Origin: Streptomyces griseicoloratus
GTDB taxonomy: Bacteria > Actinomycetota > Actinomycetes > Streptomycetales > Streptomycetaceae
Direction: 5' to 3'
Assembly (NCBI RefSeq): GCF_014534645.1
Contig: NZ_JACVQF010000094.1
Location: forward strand, 1-43,301
Length of the DNA: 43,301 nucleotides
Both the position numbers and the translations under genes were made by a program. The notes under the pieces are model-generated. The model did not search any database. It saw only the letters and a program-made list of their open reading frames with translations, and was not told the DNA's origin. Of the stretch, positions 8,909-16,927 are shown piece after piece. Positions within the stretch are counted from its first letter, which is position 1. Every line of letters starts with the position of its first letter.

Positions 8909-8937
8909 TTCTAGCCCCATGGGAGAAGCATGTCAAC
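8909..8937 (-). promoter_or_regulatory. Vegetative-type promoter for the mmsA operon
   Basis: On the minus strand TTGACA (8937-8932) is followed after exactly 17 bases by TAGAAA (8914-8909), close to the consensus of the principal sigma factor. Transcription would start near 8902, giving a leader of about 30 bases before the ATG at 8870. Confidence 0.7.
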
Positions 8938-8942
8938 GTTTT

Positions 8943-8959
8943 GTCCGGACATACGGACC
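8943..8959. promoter_or_regulatory. Palindromic operator candidate upstream of the mmsA promoter
   Basis: TGTCCGGACA (8943-8952) is a perfect 10-base palindrome, and GTCCG (8944-8948) is also mirrored by CGGAC (8955-8959). The site begins 6 bases upstream of the -35 box, a position suited to an activator or a repressor of the mmsA operon. Confidence 0.45.
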
Positions 8960-9201
8960 AGAAAGAGCCAGGTGGCCGCGTGCCCGCGCCGCCTTTGCGA
9001 CATCGGTGTCACAAACACCCCGAGCGTGTCACGCACGTCACGTTTCCTCGGGTCTTCCGTCACATCCGGGTACGGGCCCCGACCGCGCCCCGCTCCGCGT
9101 CGTTCACCCTGCACAGGCTTGCCGATCGCCAGCGCAGCACCCGGCTCCCCCCGGCGTCCGTCCCCGGTCGCCGCCGCGGTGCGTGCGGGGAGGTGCGACT
9201 C

Positions 9202-9402
9202 ATGACCGACCGAAGGCTCTGGTCCTACAAGGACATCGCGGCCCACATCCGGGTGCAGCCCGACACCGTGCGGTCGTACCGCAAGCACGGTCTGCTGCCC
9301 CCGCCGGACCATGTGGAGCGTGGCAAGCCCTACTGGTACGCGGACACGGTCCGCACCTGGGTGGCGTCACGGCCGGGCAACCGGTCCCGCCGGGAGGACT
9401 GA
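9202..9402 (+). CDS. Small MerR-like helix-turn-helix DNA-binding protein
   Basis: A 66-residue protein consisting almost entirely of a winged helix-turn-helix: WSYKDIAAHIRVQPDTVRSYRKHGLLPPP, then a short wing with a PYWYADTVRTWVASRPGNR tail. This layout is that of small single-domain MerR/excisionase-like proteins common in Streptomyces; BldC is a known relative in layout. No effector domain is present, so it would act by binding DNA alone. The ATG at 9202 has GGGGAGGTG about 6 bases upstream. It is convergent with the alcohol dehydrogenase gene and divergent from the mmsA operon. Target genes are unknown. Confidence 0.8.
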   Translation: MTDRRLWSYKDIAAHIRVQPDTVRSYRKHGLLPPPDHVERGKPYWYADTVRTWVASRPGNRSRRED

Positions 9403-9433
9403 CCCCGCCGCCCCGCCCACGCCTGATCGTCGG

Positions 9434-10471
9434 TCACGGCTCGATGATCGTCACGCCCGCACCGGGTGCCGTCCCCATCGCCGCCAGGGCGGCCGGGGCC
9501 GCGTCCAGCGGGATGGTGGCGGTGGCCAGCAGGTCGGGGCGCAGCACTCCGGTACGGACCAGCTCCAGCATCGGCGGGTAGGTGTGCGCGGCCATGCCGT
9601 GGCTGCCGAGCAGTTCGAGCTCCAGGGCGACGGCGCGGGCCATGGGGACCGGTGTGGTGCCGGTCGGCGAGGGCAGCAGGCCGACCTGCACGTGGCGGCC
9701 CCGGCGGCGCAGGCCGTTCACGGAGGCGGCACACGTGGCGGGGGAGCCGAGTGCGTCGAGGGAGAGGTGCGCCCCTCCCGCGGTGATGTCGCGGACGGCC
9801 GCCGCCGTGTCCTCGGTGCGGCCCGCGTCCACGCACTGGGCCGCCCCGAACTCCCGGGCCAGTTCCAGGGCCCGGGGCGAGACGTCGACGGCGACGACCC
9901 GGGCGCCCGAGGCCGCGGCGATCATCACCGCCGACAGGCCCACCCCACCGCAGCCGTGCACCGCGACCCACTCGCCCGCGGCGACCCGGCCCTGCTGCAC
10001 CACCGCCCGGAAGGCCGTGGCGAAGCGGCAGCCGAGGGAGGCGGCCGTCGCGAAGGACATGTCCCCGGGCACGGCGACGAGGTTGACGTCGGCGTGGTCG
10101 AGCGCCACGTACTGGGCGAAGGAGCCCCAGTGGGTGAAGCCGGGCTGGGTCTGACGCTCGCACACCTGCTGGTCGCCCGCCGCACAGGCCCCGCAGCTCC
10201 CGCAGGCGCAGACGAAGGGCACGGTCACCCGGTCGCCGGGACGCCAGCCGGTCACCAGGTCGCCCACCGCCTCGACGACACCGGCGAGTTCATGACCGGG
10301 GACGTGCGGCAGCGTGATGTCCGGGTCGTGGCCCTGCCATCCGTGCCAGTCGCTGCGGCACAGCCCGGTGGCCGCGACGCGGACCACGACCCCGTGCGGC
10401 GCCGGCTCCGGGTCGGCCACCTCCCGCACCTCGGCCGGTTCCCCGAACCGCTCGAACACGACCGCCCGCAT
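9434..10471 (-). CDS. Zinc-dependent alcohol dehydrogenase (MDR family)
   Basis: A 345-residue medium-chain dehydrogenase/reductase. It should oxidise an alcohol or reduce an aldehyde using NAD(P). Catalytic zinc ligands are Cys38 (GLCRSD) and His60-Glu61 (PGHE). The structural zinc lobe is intact with Cys90, Cys93, Cys96 and Cys104. The cofactor motif GCGGVG begins the Rossmann fold. The ATG at 10471 has GAGGAGG about 6 bases upstream. A single-gene transcript is likely: the neighbouring MMPL gene ends 67 bases upstream on the same strand and the HTH gene ends 31 bases downstream in the opposite direction. The substrate is not known. Confidence 0.88.
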   Translation of the reverse strand: MRAVVFERFGEPAEVREVADPEPAPHGVVVRVAATGLCRSDWHGWQGHDPDITLPHVPGHELAGVVEAVGDLVTGWRPGDRVTVPFVCACGSCGACAAGDQQVCERQTQPGFTHWGSFAQYVALDHADVNLVAVPGDMSFATAASLGCRFATAFRAVVQQGRVAAGEWVAVHGCGGVGLSAVMIAAASGARVVAVDVSPRALELAREFGAAQCVDAGRTEDTAAAVRDITAGGAHLSLDALGSPATCAASVNGLRRRGRHVQVGLLPSPTGTTPVPMARAVALELELLGSHGMAAHTYPPMLELVRTGVLRPDLLATATIPLDAAPAALAAMGTAPGAGVTIIEP

Positions 10472-10538
10472 ACGCCCTCCTCACCGGCCCGTCCCCTTCC
10501 GGAGCACCGGACACGTGCCGCGACTTCCCGGGGGAACG

Positions 10539-12794
10539 CTAACGGTGTGCCCCGACCGTGTCGCGAGCGCCCTCCTCCACGGGGGCCGGCGCGGCCGGCT
10601 CGCCCTCGCTGAGACCGAACCGCCGGTGCAGGCTCCGCAGCGGGCCCGGCGCCCACCAGGTGGCTCGCCCGGTCAGCCGCATCACCGCGGGGACCAGGAG
10701 ACTGCGGACGATCATCGCGTCCATGAGGACGGCGAGGGCGATGCCCAGGCCGAGCATCTTGGTGTTGGTCACGCGGGAGGTGCCGATGGCGACCATCACC
10801 ACCGCGAGGATGACCGCCGCGGCCGTGATCAGCCCGCCCGTGCGCTGCAGTCCGTGCCGCACCGCCTGGCCGTGGTCGCGGGTGTGGTCGTACTCCTCCT
10901 TGATGCGGGAGAGCAGGAAGACGCCGTAGTCCATGGAGAGGCCGAAGGCCACGCAGAACATCAGGACCGGAAGCGTGGTCTCTATGGAGCCCGGGCTGGT
11001 GAAGCCGAGCAGGCCGGAGAGATGGCCGTCCTGGAAGACCCAGACCACGGCGCCGAACATCGCGGTCAGGCTGAGGGCGTTGAGCACCACGGCCTGGAGG
11101 GGTATCAGCACGCTGCCGGTGAGGAGGAAGACCAGGAGCAGGGTGACGATCGCGATGAAGGCGGCGGCCAGGGGCAGGCGCTCGGCGATGGCGTCCTTGG
11201 AGTCGACCAGGACGGCCGCCACACCGGTCACCTTGGTGTCGAACGGAGCCTCCACACCGCGCAGTTCGCCCACCAGGCGCTGGGCGGGCTCGTCCACGGC
11301 CTCGCCCTCGGGCAGCACCGTGAAGTAGGCGGTGTCGCCCTTCACCAGGGGGCCGTCGACGCGCTGCACGTCGGGCAGGGCGGCGATCCGGTCCCGGTAG
11401 GCGCCGTACTGCTCCTGGGTGGCGCGTCCTTCGGCGAGGACTTCGAGGCCGCCGCCGGGGCTGCCCGGGAAGCCCTCCCGGATGTGCTGCTGCACCACGT
11501 GGGACTCGGCGGTGCTCGGCAGCTGGCGGTCGTCCGCGGTGCCGAACTTCACGCCGAGGAAGGGCAGGCCGAGCAGGACGAGGACGGCGGTGGTGGCCAG
11601 GGCGAAGAAGGGGGCGCGGCGCATGACGAGCGTGGCGGTGCGGGCCCAGCCCGTGCCCTCCCCGGCCGGCGAGGCCGCCGCCTGCGCGGGGGCGGCCGGC
11701 CCACGGCGCCGGAACAGGCGCCGCAGGTCCAGTGCGTCGACCCGGTGGCCGAGCAGGACCAGGGCGGCCGGGAGCAGGATCAGGGCGGCGGCGGCCGCCA
11801 GCAGCACCACCGCGATCCCGGCGTAGGCGAAGGACCGCAGGAAGTACTGCGGGAACAGGAGCATCGCCGCCAGGGACACCGCGACCGTGAGGGCGGAGAA
11901 GAGCACCGTGCGGCCGGCCGTGCGCAGGGTGGTGCCGACCGCTGCGGGCGGCTCGGCCCCCGCCGACAGTTCCTCCCGGAAGCGGCGGACGATGAACAGC
12001 GCGTAGTCGACGGCGAGACCGAGCCCGAGTGCCGTGGTGAGGTTCATCGCGAAGACGGAGACGTCGGTGAACTCCGTCAGTCCGCGCAGCACGGCGTTGG
12101 TGCCGAGGATCGCGACGATGCCGATGCCGAGCGGCAGCAGCGCCGCGACCGCGCTGCCGAAGACCATGACCAGCAGCACGAGTGTGACCGGCAGGGCGAT
12201 CAGCTCGGCCCGCAGCAGGTCCTCCTGGATGATCGTCTGCATCTCGTGCCGGACCGCCACGGGCCCGCCGACGCTCACCTCGACGGGGCCGTGCGTGCCC
12301 CGGTAGGAGGGGGCGATGCGGTCCAGGGTCTCCCCCATCGTCTTCTCGTCGCCCGTGACGCGGGCGGCGATCAGCGCCTCGTGGCCGTCCTCGGCGCGCA
12401 GGGCGGGGGCGCCGGACCGCCAGTAGGAGCCGACGCCGGTGACGCCCCGCTCGCCGGCCAGGCGGGCGGTGAGCCGCTCGGCCTCGGCGGCGACGGCGGG
12501 GTCGTCGACCGAGGCGCGCCCCGCGTCGAGGAGGAGCAGGAGGTTGGGCTGGGAGTCCGGGAACTCGCGCTCCAGCGCCCTGGTCGCGTAGGTGGAGTCG
12601 GCGGCCGGGTCCTCCCAGCCGCCGCTGCCCAGCCGGTCGGCGACGCCGCCGCCGGCCAGCACGGCGAGTGCGGTGAGGAGGAGGGCCGCCAGCAGCGACA
12701 GCCGCGGCCGGGCGGTGACGAGGCGGGTCCAGCGCCCGAGGTGCGCGGGAGGCGCGGCGCCGGCGCGCCGCTGCGGCCTGTTGACTTCGGTCAT
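10539..12794 (-). CDS. MMPL/RND family transporter
   Basis: A 751-residue membrane protein with two repeats, each of one span, a large extracytoplasmic loop and five further spans. The proton-relay aspartates appear in the paired motifs GLGLAVDYALF (Asp263) and FGLSMDYGVF (Asp622), the hallmark of actinobacterial MMPL proteins, which export lipids, siderophores or drugs using the proton gradient. The ATG at 12794 has AAGGGGA about 9 bases upstream. It is transcribed divergently from a TetR gene, with two matching operators between them, so expression is probably induced when the TetR ligand, perhaps the exported compound, is present. Confidence 0.9.
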   Translation of the reverse strand: MTEVNRPQRRAGAAPPAHLGRWTRLVTARPRLSLLAALLLTALAVLAGGGVADRLGSGGWEDPAADSTYATRALEREFPDSQPNLLLLLDAGRASVDDPAVAAEAERLTARLAGERGVTGVGSYWRSGAPALRAEDGHEALIAARVTGDEKTMGETLDRIAPSYRGTHGPVEVSVGGPVAVRHEMQTIIQEDLLRAELIALPVTLVLLVMVFGSAVAALLPLGIGIVAILGTNAVLRGLTEFTDVSVFAMNLTTALGLGLAVDYALFIVRRFREELSAGAEPPAAVGTTLRTAGRTVLFSALTVAVSLAAMLLFPQYFLRSFAYAGIAVVLLAAAAALILLPAALVLLGHRVDALDLRRLFRRRGPAAPAQAAASPAGEGTGWARTATLVMRRAPFFALATTAVLVLLGLPFLGVKFGTADDRQLPSTAESHVVQQHIREGFPGSPGGGLEVLAEGRATQEQYGAYRDRIAALPDVQRVDGPLVKGDTAYFTVLPEGEAVDEPAQRLVGELRGVEAPFDTKVTGVAAVLVDSKDAIAERLPLAAAFIAIVTLLLVFLLTGSVLIPLQAVVLNALSLTAMFGAVVWVFQDGHLSGLLGFTSPGSIETTLPVLMFCVAFGLSMDYGVFLLSRIKEEYDHTRDHGQAVRHGLQRTGGLITAAAVILAVVMVAIGTSRVTNTKMLGLGIALAVLMDAMIVRSLLVPAVMRLTGRATWWAPGPLRSLHRRFGLSEGEPAAPAPVEEGARDTVGAHR

Positions 12795-12858
12795 CGTGCG
12801 GTGTCCCCTTCACCGTGACCCGTGCGCCGGTGTCCGGACAGGCGGCATGGGTCCGCCA

Positions 12859-12875
12859 TTGCCATAGACTGGCAA
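12859..12875. promoter_or_regulatory. Short inverted repeat in the MMPL/TetR intergenic region
   Basis: TTGCCA (12859-12864) and TGGCAA (12870-12875) form perfect 6-base arms around 5 bases, directly abutting the first TetR operator on the MMPL side. It may overlap the MMPL promoter. Its role is unclear. Confidence 0.3.
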
Positions 12876-12897
12876 ACACGAGAGATCGCTCGCGTTT
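12874..12897. promoter_or_regulatory. TetR operator candidate 1
   Basis: AAACACGAG, 6 spacer bases, CTCGCGTTT: an inverted repeat with 8 of 9 pairs matching. It shares arm sequence and spacer length with the second site at 12903-12926, and sits between the divergent MMPL and TetR genes. Confidence 0.7.
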
Positions 12898-12902
12898 CTC
12901 CA

Positions 12903-12926
12903 GAATGCGAGCGGCCGCTCGTGTTT
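12903..12926. promoter_or_regulatory. TetR operator candidate 2
   Basis: GAATGCGAG, 6 spacer bases (CGGCCG), CTCGTGTTT. The inner CGAGCGGCCGCTCG is a perfect 14-base palindrome. The centre lies 29 bases from that of site 1. It ends 34 bases before the chosen TetR start, so binding would block that gene's own promoter. Confidence 0.7.
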
Positions 12927-12960
12927 GTCAATCGCGTTCGGGGAGCTGGGGACGAAACAG

Positions 12961-13596
12961 GTGTCCGACCACCAGGAGAAGGAACAGCCGCGCCGCCGCC
13001 AGGCCCGCGGCGAGCGACGGATCGCCCAGCTGCTGGAGGCGGCGGCCTCCGTCTTCTGCACGACCGGCTACACGGCCGCCAGCACCAACGCCATCGCCCG
13101 CGAGGCGGGCGTCTCCCCCGGCACGCTGTACCAGTTCTTCCCGAACAAGGAAGCGATCGCGATAGAGCTGGGCGACCGGCTGATGCACGAGATGCGGGAG
13201 ACGTACGGCGAGGCCCTCGCCACCGTCGACCCCGCGACCCCGCTGGAGGAGGCCGTCGAGACGGCCGTCGACCGCTTCGTCGACTTCAACTGCCGGCGCC
13301 CGGTGTTCTTCGCCCTGATGCACGGCCCCGACACCCCCGGCCGGATCGCCGAGGCGCACGACGCCCTGCACGCCACCCTGGTCTCCCGCATCGAGACGCT
13401 GCTCTCCGGGTTCCTGCCCGACACGCCCGCCGCCGACGTCAACCGGATCGCACACGTCTGCCTCGGCATCTACAAGGCCGGTCTGGAGCTGGTCCTGGCC
13501 CACGAGGGCGCGGAGCGCGAGGCGTACGTCCGGGAGCTGAAGGACGTACTTCTGCGCTACCTCGCACCCCTGGCGCACCGAACTCTTACCCCCTAG
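12961..13596 (+). CDS. TetR family transcriptional regulator
   Basis: A 211-residue regulator. The N-terminal helix-turn-helix covers about residues 15-62 (RIAQLLEAAASVFCTTGYTAASTNAIAREAGVSPGTLYQFFPNKEAI), closely matching the TetR signature. The C-terminal helical domain would bind a small ligand and mediate dimers. The GTG at 12961 is preferred because GGGGA lies about 8 bases upstream and it gives MSDHQEKEQPRRR; an in-frame TTG at 12925 would overlap operator 2. It probably represses itself and the divergent MMPL transporter gene. Its stop codon lies inside the copper operator of the next operon. Confidence 0.88.
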   Translation: MSDHQEKEQPRRRQARGERRIAQLLEAAASVFCTTGYTAASTNAIAREAGVSPGTLYQFFPNKEAIAIELGDRLMHEMRETYGEALATVDPATPLEEAVETAVDRFVDFNCRRPVFFALMHGPDTPGRIAEAHDALHATLVSRIETLLSGFLPDTPAADVNRIAHVCLGIYKAGLELVLAHEGAEREAYVRELKDVLLRYLAPLAHRTLTP

Positions 13597-13601
13597 GGGT
13601 A
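13587..13601. promoter_or_regulatory. CsoR-type copper operator
   Basis: TACCCCCTAGGGGTA is a perfect inverted repeat of TACCCC around CTA. It matches the G/C-tract operators bound by the copper sensor CsoR in actinobacteria. It lies 88 bases upstream of copZ and includes the TetR gene's stop codon (TAG at 13594-13596). TATGGT at 13600-13605 could be the overlapping -10 box. Confidence 0.75.
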
Positions 13602-13688
13602 TGGTGGAGATGTGTGGCCCGGGGTCGCCGTGATCCCGCCAGGGTCACGGGTACCCCAGACCTGCACACCAGGACGAGGAGTAACGAC

Positions 13689-13928
13689 ATGAGCACCCAG
13701 ACCGACACCCCGGGTTCCGTCACCACCGTCTACAAGGTGAGCGGGATGAGCTGCGGGCACTGCGAGGGCGCCGTCTCCGGCGAGATCTCCGAGATCCCCG
13801 GCGTCGGCTCGGTGAAGGCGATCGCCTCCACCGGCGAGGTCACCGTCGTCTCCGAGGCCCCGCTCGACGACGAGGCCGTGCGCGCCGCCGTGGACGAGGC
13901 GGGCTTCGAGCTCGTCGGCAAGGCCTGA
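13689..13928 (+). CDS. copZ: Copper chaperone, heavy-metal-associated domain
   Basis: A 79-residue single HMA domain with the metal-binding MSCGHC motif at about residues 20-25, followed by the usual beta-alpha-beta pattern ([48 protein letters not shown]). It carries Cu(I) in the cytoplasm and hands it to the P-type ATPase encoded next. The ATG at 13689 has GAGGAG about 8 bases upstream. It lies in an operon with copA, separated by 94 bases holding a strong hairpin, and is likely induced by copper through the operator at 13587-13601. No csoR gene is in the window. Confidence 0.9.
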   Translation: MSTQTDTPGSVTTVYKVSGMSCGHCEGAVSGEISEIPGVGSVKAIASTGEVTVVSEAPLDDEAVRAAVDEAGFELVGKA

Positions 13929-13974
13929 GCGGCGCGCCCAGGCACCGCCGGGAGCGCCCGGCACCCCCCTTTCG

Positions 13975-14003
13975 ACCGGGCCGCGCCACGCACGGCCCGG
14001 TCA
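13975..14003 (+). promoter_or_regulatory. Intercistronic hairpin between copZ and copA
   Basis: Perfect 10-base arms GACCGGGCCG (13975-13984) and CGGCCCGGTC (13994-14003) enclose a 9-base loop, with TTTC before and no T-run after. It may act as a partial terminator or mRNA stabiliser, giving more chaperone than ATPase. That role is inference. Confidence 0.55.
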
Positions 14004-14022
14004 GTCGTCTGGAGCCCGGAGC

Positions 14023-16317
14023 ATGACCACCACCACCGCAGGAACCCCTTCCACCGCCGCGGGAACCCCCTCCGCCCCCGCCGGCCCGGACGCCGGGCCC
14101 GGCCTGGCCGAGGTCGAGCTGATCATCGGCGGCATGACCTGCGCGTCCTGCGCCGCCCGGGTCGAGAAGAAGCTCAACCGCATGGACGGCGTCACCGCCA
14201 CGGTGAACTACGCCACGGAGAAGGCCAGGATCACCCACCCCGCGACGACCCCGGTCGCCGAGCTGATCGCCACCGTCGTGCGGACCGGGTACACCGCCGA
14301 GGAGCCCCCGCCGCCGCAGCCGCCCGCCGGCGAGGAGACGCCCCGGGCGGCCTCCGGGGAGGACGACCCCGAGCTGTCGGCCCTTTGGCGGCGCCTCGTC
14401 GTCTCCGCCCTCCTGGCCGCGCCCGTCGTGCTGCTCGGGATGGTCCCGGCGCTGCAGTTCGACAACTGGCAGTGGCTCTCGCTCACCCTGGCCGCGCCCG
14501 TCGTCGTCTGGGGCGGCCTGCCCTTCCACCGCGCCGCCTGGACGAACGTCCGGCACGGTGCGGCCACCATGGACACGCTGGTCTCGCTGGGCACGCTGGC
14601 GGCGTTCGGCTGGTCCCTGTGGGCGCTGTTCCTCGGCGACGCGGGCATGCCGGGCATGCGGCACGGCTTCGACCTCACCGTCTCCCGCGCGGACGGCGCC
14701 TCGGCGATCTATCTGGAGACCGCCGCCGGCGTCACCGCCTTCCTGCTGCTGGGCCGCTGGCTGGAGGCCCGCTCCAAGCGGCGCGCCGGGGCGGCGCTGC
14801 GAGCGCTGATGGAGCTGGGCGCCAAGGACGTGGCCGTACTGCGCGACGGCCGGGAGGTGCGGATCCCGGTCGCCCGGCTGGCCGTCGGCGACCGGTTCGT
14901 CGTACGGCCCGGCGAGAAGATCGCCACCGACGGGACCGTCGTCGAAGGTTCCTCCGCGGTGGACGCCTCCCTGCTGACCGGCGAGTCGGCGCCGGTGGAC
15001 GTGGGCGTGGGGGACGCCGTGACCGGCGCCACGGTCAACGCCGGGGGCCGGCTGGTCGTCGAGGCCACCCGGGTCGGCGCCGACACGCAGCTGGCACGGA
15101 TGGCGAGGCTGGTGGAGGACGCGCAGAGCGGCAAGGCCGAGGTGCAGCGGCTCGCGGACCGGATCTCCGGGGTCTTCGTGCCCGTCGTGCTGCTGATCGC
15201 GGCCGCCACCTTCGGCGGCTGGCTGGGGGCCACCGGTGACACCGTCGCCGCGTTCACCGCGGCCGTCGCCGTCCTGATCATCGCCTGCCCGTGCGCCCTG
15301 GGCCTGGCCACCCCGACCGCGCTGCTGGTCGGCACGGGACGCGGCGCCCAGCTCGGCATCCTCATCAAGGGCCCGGAGGTGCTGGAGTCCACCCGTCGCG
15401 TCGACACCGTGGTGCTGGACAAGACCGGCACCGTCACGACCGGCCGCACGACCTTGCACGAGGTGTACGCCGCCGAGGGCACCGACGAGAAGGAGCTGCT
15501 GCGCCTCGCGGGCGCCGTCGAGCACGCCTCGGAGCACCCCGTGGCCCGTGCGATCGCGGCCGCCGCCGAGGAGCGGACCGGTGCGCTGCCGGCCGCCGAG
15601 GACTTCGAGAACGTGCCCGGTCGCGGTGCACGCGCACGCGTGGAGGGCCACGAGGTGGCCGTGGGACGCCTCCACGACCGGCTGCCGCCCGGGTTGGCCC
15701 GCGCCAGGGACGAGGCCGAGCGCAGCGGCCGTACGGCCGTCGTGGTCACCTGGGACGGCGAGGCGCGCGGCGTCCTCGCCGTGGCCGACGCCGTCCGGGA
15801 CACCAGCGCCGAGGCGGTGGCCGAGCTGCGCCGGCTGGGCCTCAGGCCCGTGCTGCTGACCGGTGACAACCGGACCGTCGCGGAGTCCGTCGCCCGGGCC
15901 GTCGGCATCGACGAGGTGATCGCCGGGGTGCTGCCGCAGGACAAGGTCGACGTGGTCCGGCGGCTGCAGGCCGAGGGGCGTGCGGTCGCCATGGTCGGTG
16001 ACGGCGTCAACGACGCCGCCGCCCTCGCCGCCGCCGACCTCGGCCTGGCGATGGGCACGGGGACGGACGCGGCGATCGAGGCGGGCGACCTGACGCTGGT
16101 GCGCGGGGACCTGCGGGTGGCCGGGGACGCGATCCGGCTGTCCCGGAGGACCCTCGCGACGATCAAGGGCAATCTCGTGTGGGCCTTCGGCTACAACGTG
16201 GCCGCACTGCCGCTGGCCGCCGCGGGCCTGCTGAACCCGATGATCGCCGGGGCCGCGATGGCCTTCTCCTCGGTGTTCGTGGTCACCAACAGCCTCCGCC
16301 TGCGGGCGTTCCGCTGA
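14023..16317 (+). CDS. copA: Copper-exporting P1B-type ATPase
   Basis: A 764-residue P1B ATPase. An Ala/Pro/Thr-rich leader precedes one HMA domain (GGMTCASC, Cys40 and Cys43). Eight membrane spans follow, with the transport motif CPC at 422-424, phosphorylation motif DKTGT at 466-470, the SEHPVARAI nucleotide-binding segment and GDGVND at 659-664. It pumps Cu(I) out of the cell. The ATG at 14023 follows GGAGCCCGGAGC. It forms an operon with copZ and is likely under CsoR control. The length and motif set are normal for the family; nothing appears broken. Confidence 0.93.
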   Translation: MTTTTAGTPSTAAGTPSAPAGPDAGPGLAEVELIIGGMTCASCAARVEKKLNRMDGVTATVNYATEKARITHPATTPVAELIATVVRTGYTAEEPPPPQPPAGEETPRAASGEDDPELSALWRRLVVSALLAAPVVLLGMVPALQFDNWQWLSLTLAAPVVVWGGLPFHRAAWTNVRHGAATMDTLVSLGTLAAFGWSLWALFLGDAGMPGMRHGFDLTVSRADGASAIYLETAAGVTAFLLLGRWLEARSKRRAGAALRALMELGAKDVAVLRDGREVRIPVARLAVGDRFVVRPGEKIATDGTVVEGSSAVDASLLTGESAPVDVGVGDAVTGATVNAGGRLVVEATRVGADTQLARMARLVEDAQSGKAEVQRLADRISGVFVPVVLLIAAATFGGWLGATGDTVAAFTAAVAVLIIACPCALGLATPTALLVGTGRGAQLGILIKGPEVLESTRRVDTVVLDKTGTVTTGRTTLHEVYAAEGTDEKELLRLAGAVEHASEHPVARAIAAAAEERTGALPAAEDFENVPGRGARARVEGHEVAVGRLHDRLPPGLARARDEAERSGRTAVVVTWDGEARGVLAVADAVRDTSAEAVAELRRLGLRPVLLTGDNRTVAESVARAVGIDEVIAGVLPQDKVDVVRRLQAEGRAVAMVGDGVNDAAALAAADLGLAMGTGTDAAIEAGDLTLVRGDLRVAGDAIRLSRRTLATIKGNLVWAFGYNVAALPLAAAGLLNPMIAGAAMAFSSVFVVTNSLRLRAFR

Positions 16318-16422
16318 GGCCGGGGCGGGGAGTGCCTCTGGAGTCCTGCACGCGCCTCACATAAGCTCTTCACAAGGCTCGCGCATCTTCCTTACGCTTG
16401 GGTCTCGTTCGCCATATCGGGG

Positions 16423-16453
16423 CTCTTGCGTATCTAACGGACATATGCAAGAG
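16423..16453. promoter_or_regulatory. Inverted repeat in the copA-citrate synthase gap
   Basis: The arms CTCTTGCGTAT (16423-16433) and ATATGCAAGAG (16443-16453) match at 10 of 11 pairs around 9 bases. It is relatively AT-rich and lies about 25 bases upstream of an ECF-like promoter candidate, which fits an operator. Confidence 0.4.
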
Positions 16454-16798
16454 ACGCAGATCACAGTGATGTGAACGTAACCATCGAAGGGGCTCGAAGG
16501 TCTAAGTTGGCGATGTCAGGCAGCGTCTTGGGGGGCGCCACCTGGCATCTGGGGATGTCTTGGGGGACCTCCTCAGAGATGCGTTGCCGGGACACGTACA
16601 CCGGGAAGCTTTGAGCGGCCCTCCCGGGCGTGCGCTGTCCCGGCAGGCCGCAGCGGACAAGCAGCGACACGGCGAGTTCCGCCCGCCGTGCACACACAGC
16701 GATTCAGGCGCTGTCCTCACAGACGCCCGGCCGGATCCCGTGGGGGGAATCCGCACCGGGACATGGGAAGGCGCCCTGGTCGTCGGCCCGTGGGGGGA

Positions 16799-16832
16799 CC
16801 GGCGCACCGGGGCGCCTTCTGCTGTGCGCCGG
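16799..16832 (+). terminator. Hairpin in the copA-citrate synthase gap
   Basis: Perfect 9-base arms CCGGCGCAC (16799-16807) and GTGCGCCGG (16824-16832) with a 16-base loop. It could end a transcript started near 16510 or be a fold within a small RNA. Confidence 0.35.
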
Positions 16833-16869
16833 CCTCACGAACGCCCCGGAGAGGCCGCGGCGGTACGGG

Positions 16870-16907
16870 AAAGGCCCCGCACCCGACGAGTCGAGTACGA
16901 GGCCCCT
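16870..16907 (-). terminator. Citrate synthase terminator
   Basis: Read as minus-strand RNA, 16 consecutive bases from 16907 pair with the 16 bases ending at 16870 around a 6-base ACTCGU loop. Six of the pairs are G-U, so the stem is continuous only in this orientation. It lies 21 bases after the citrate synthase stop and ends in UUU. Confidence 0.75.
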
Positions 16908-16927
16908 GATGAGCGGCGAGGGAAGGC

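Larger units (their letters stand above)
8871..9201. other. Divergent intergenic region upstream of mmsA operon and the HTH gene
   Basis: This 331-base region contains no supported gene. It holds the minus-strand promoter at 8909-8937 and palindromes at 8943-8959. The portion nearer the HTH gene shows a GGGGAGGTG ribosome site just before 9202 and no other clear element. Confidence 0.5.
16318..16927. other. 610-base non-coding gap between copA and citrate synthase
   Basis: No reading frame here has convincing start, ribosome site and codon bias. The left half is less GC-rich than its surroundings and carries an 11-base-arm inverted repeat (16423-16453), TCACAGTGATGTGA (16461-16474) and an ECF-like promoter candidate: GTAACC at 16477-16482, then 17 bases, then GTCTAA at 16500-16505. 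Further right are a hairpin (16799-16832) and the citrate synthase terminator. It may contain an untranslated RNA or the leftover promoter of a lost gene. Confidence 0.45.

Noticed and set aside
16461-16474. TCACAGTGATGTGA as a CRP-type site
   Set aside because: The half-sites are in the reverse order to the CRP consensus (TGTGA first). Kept only as part of the unexplained gap.
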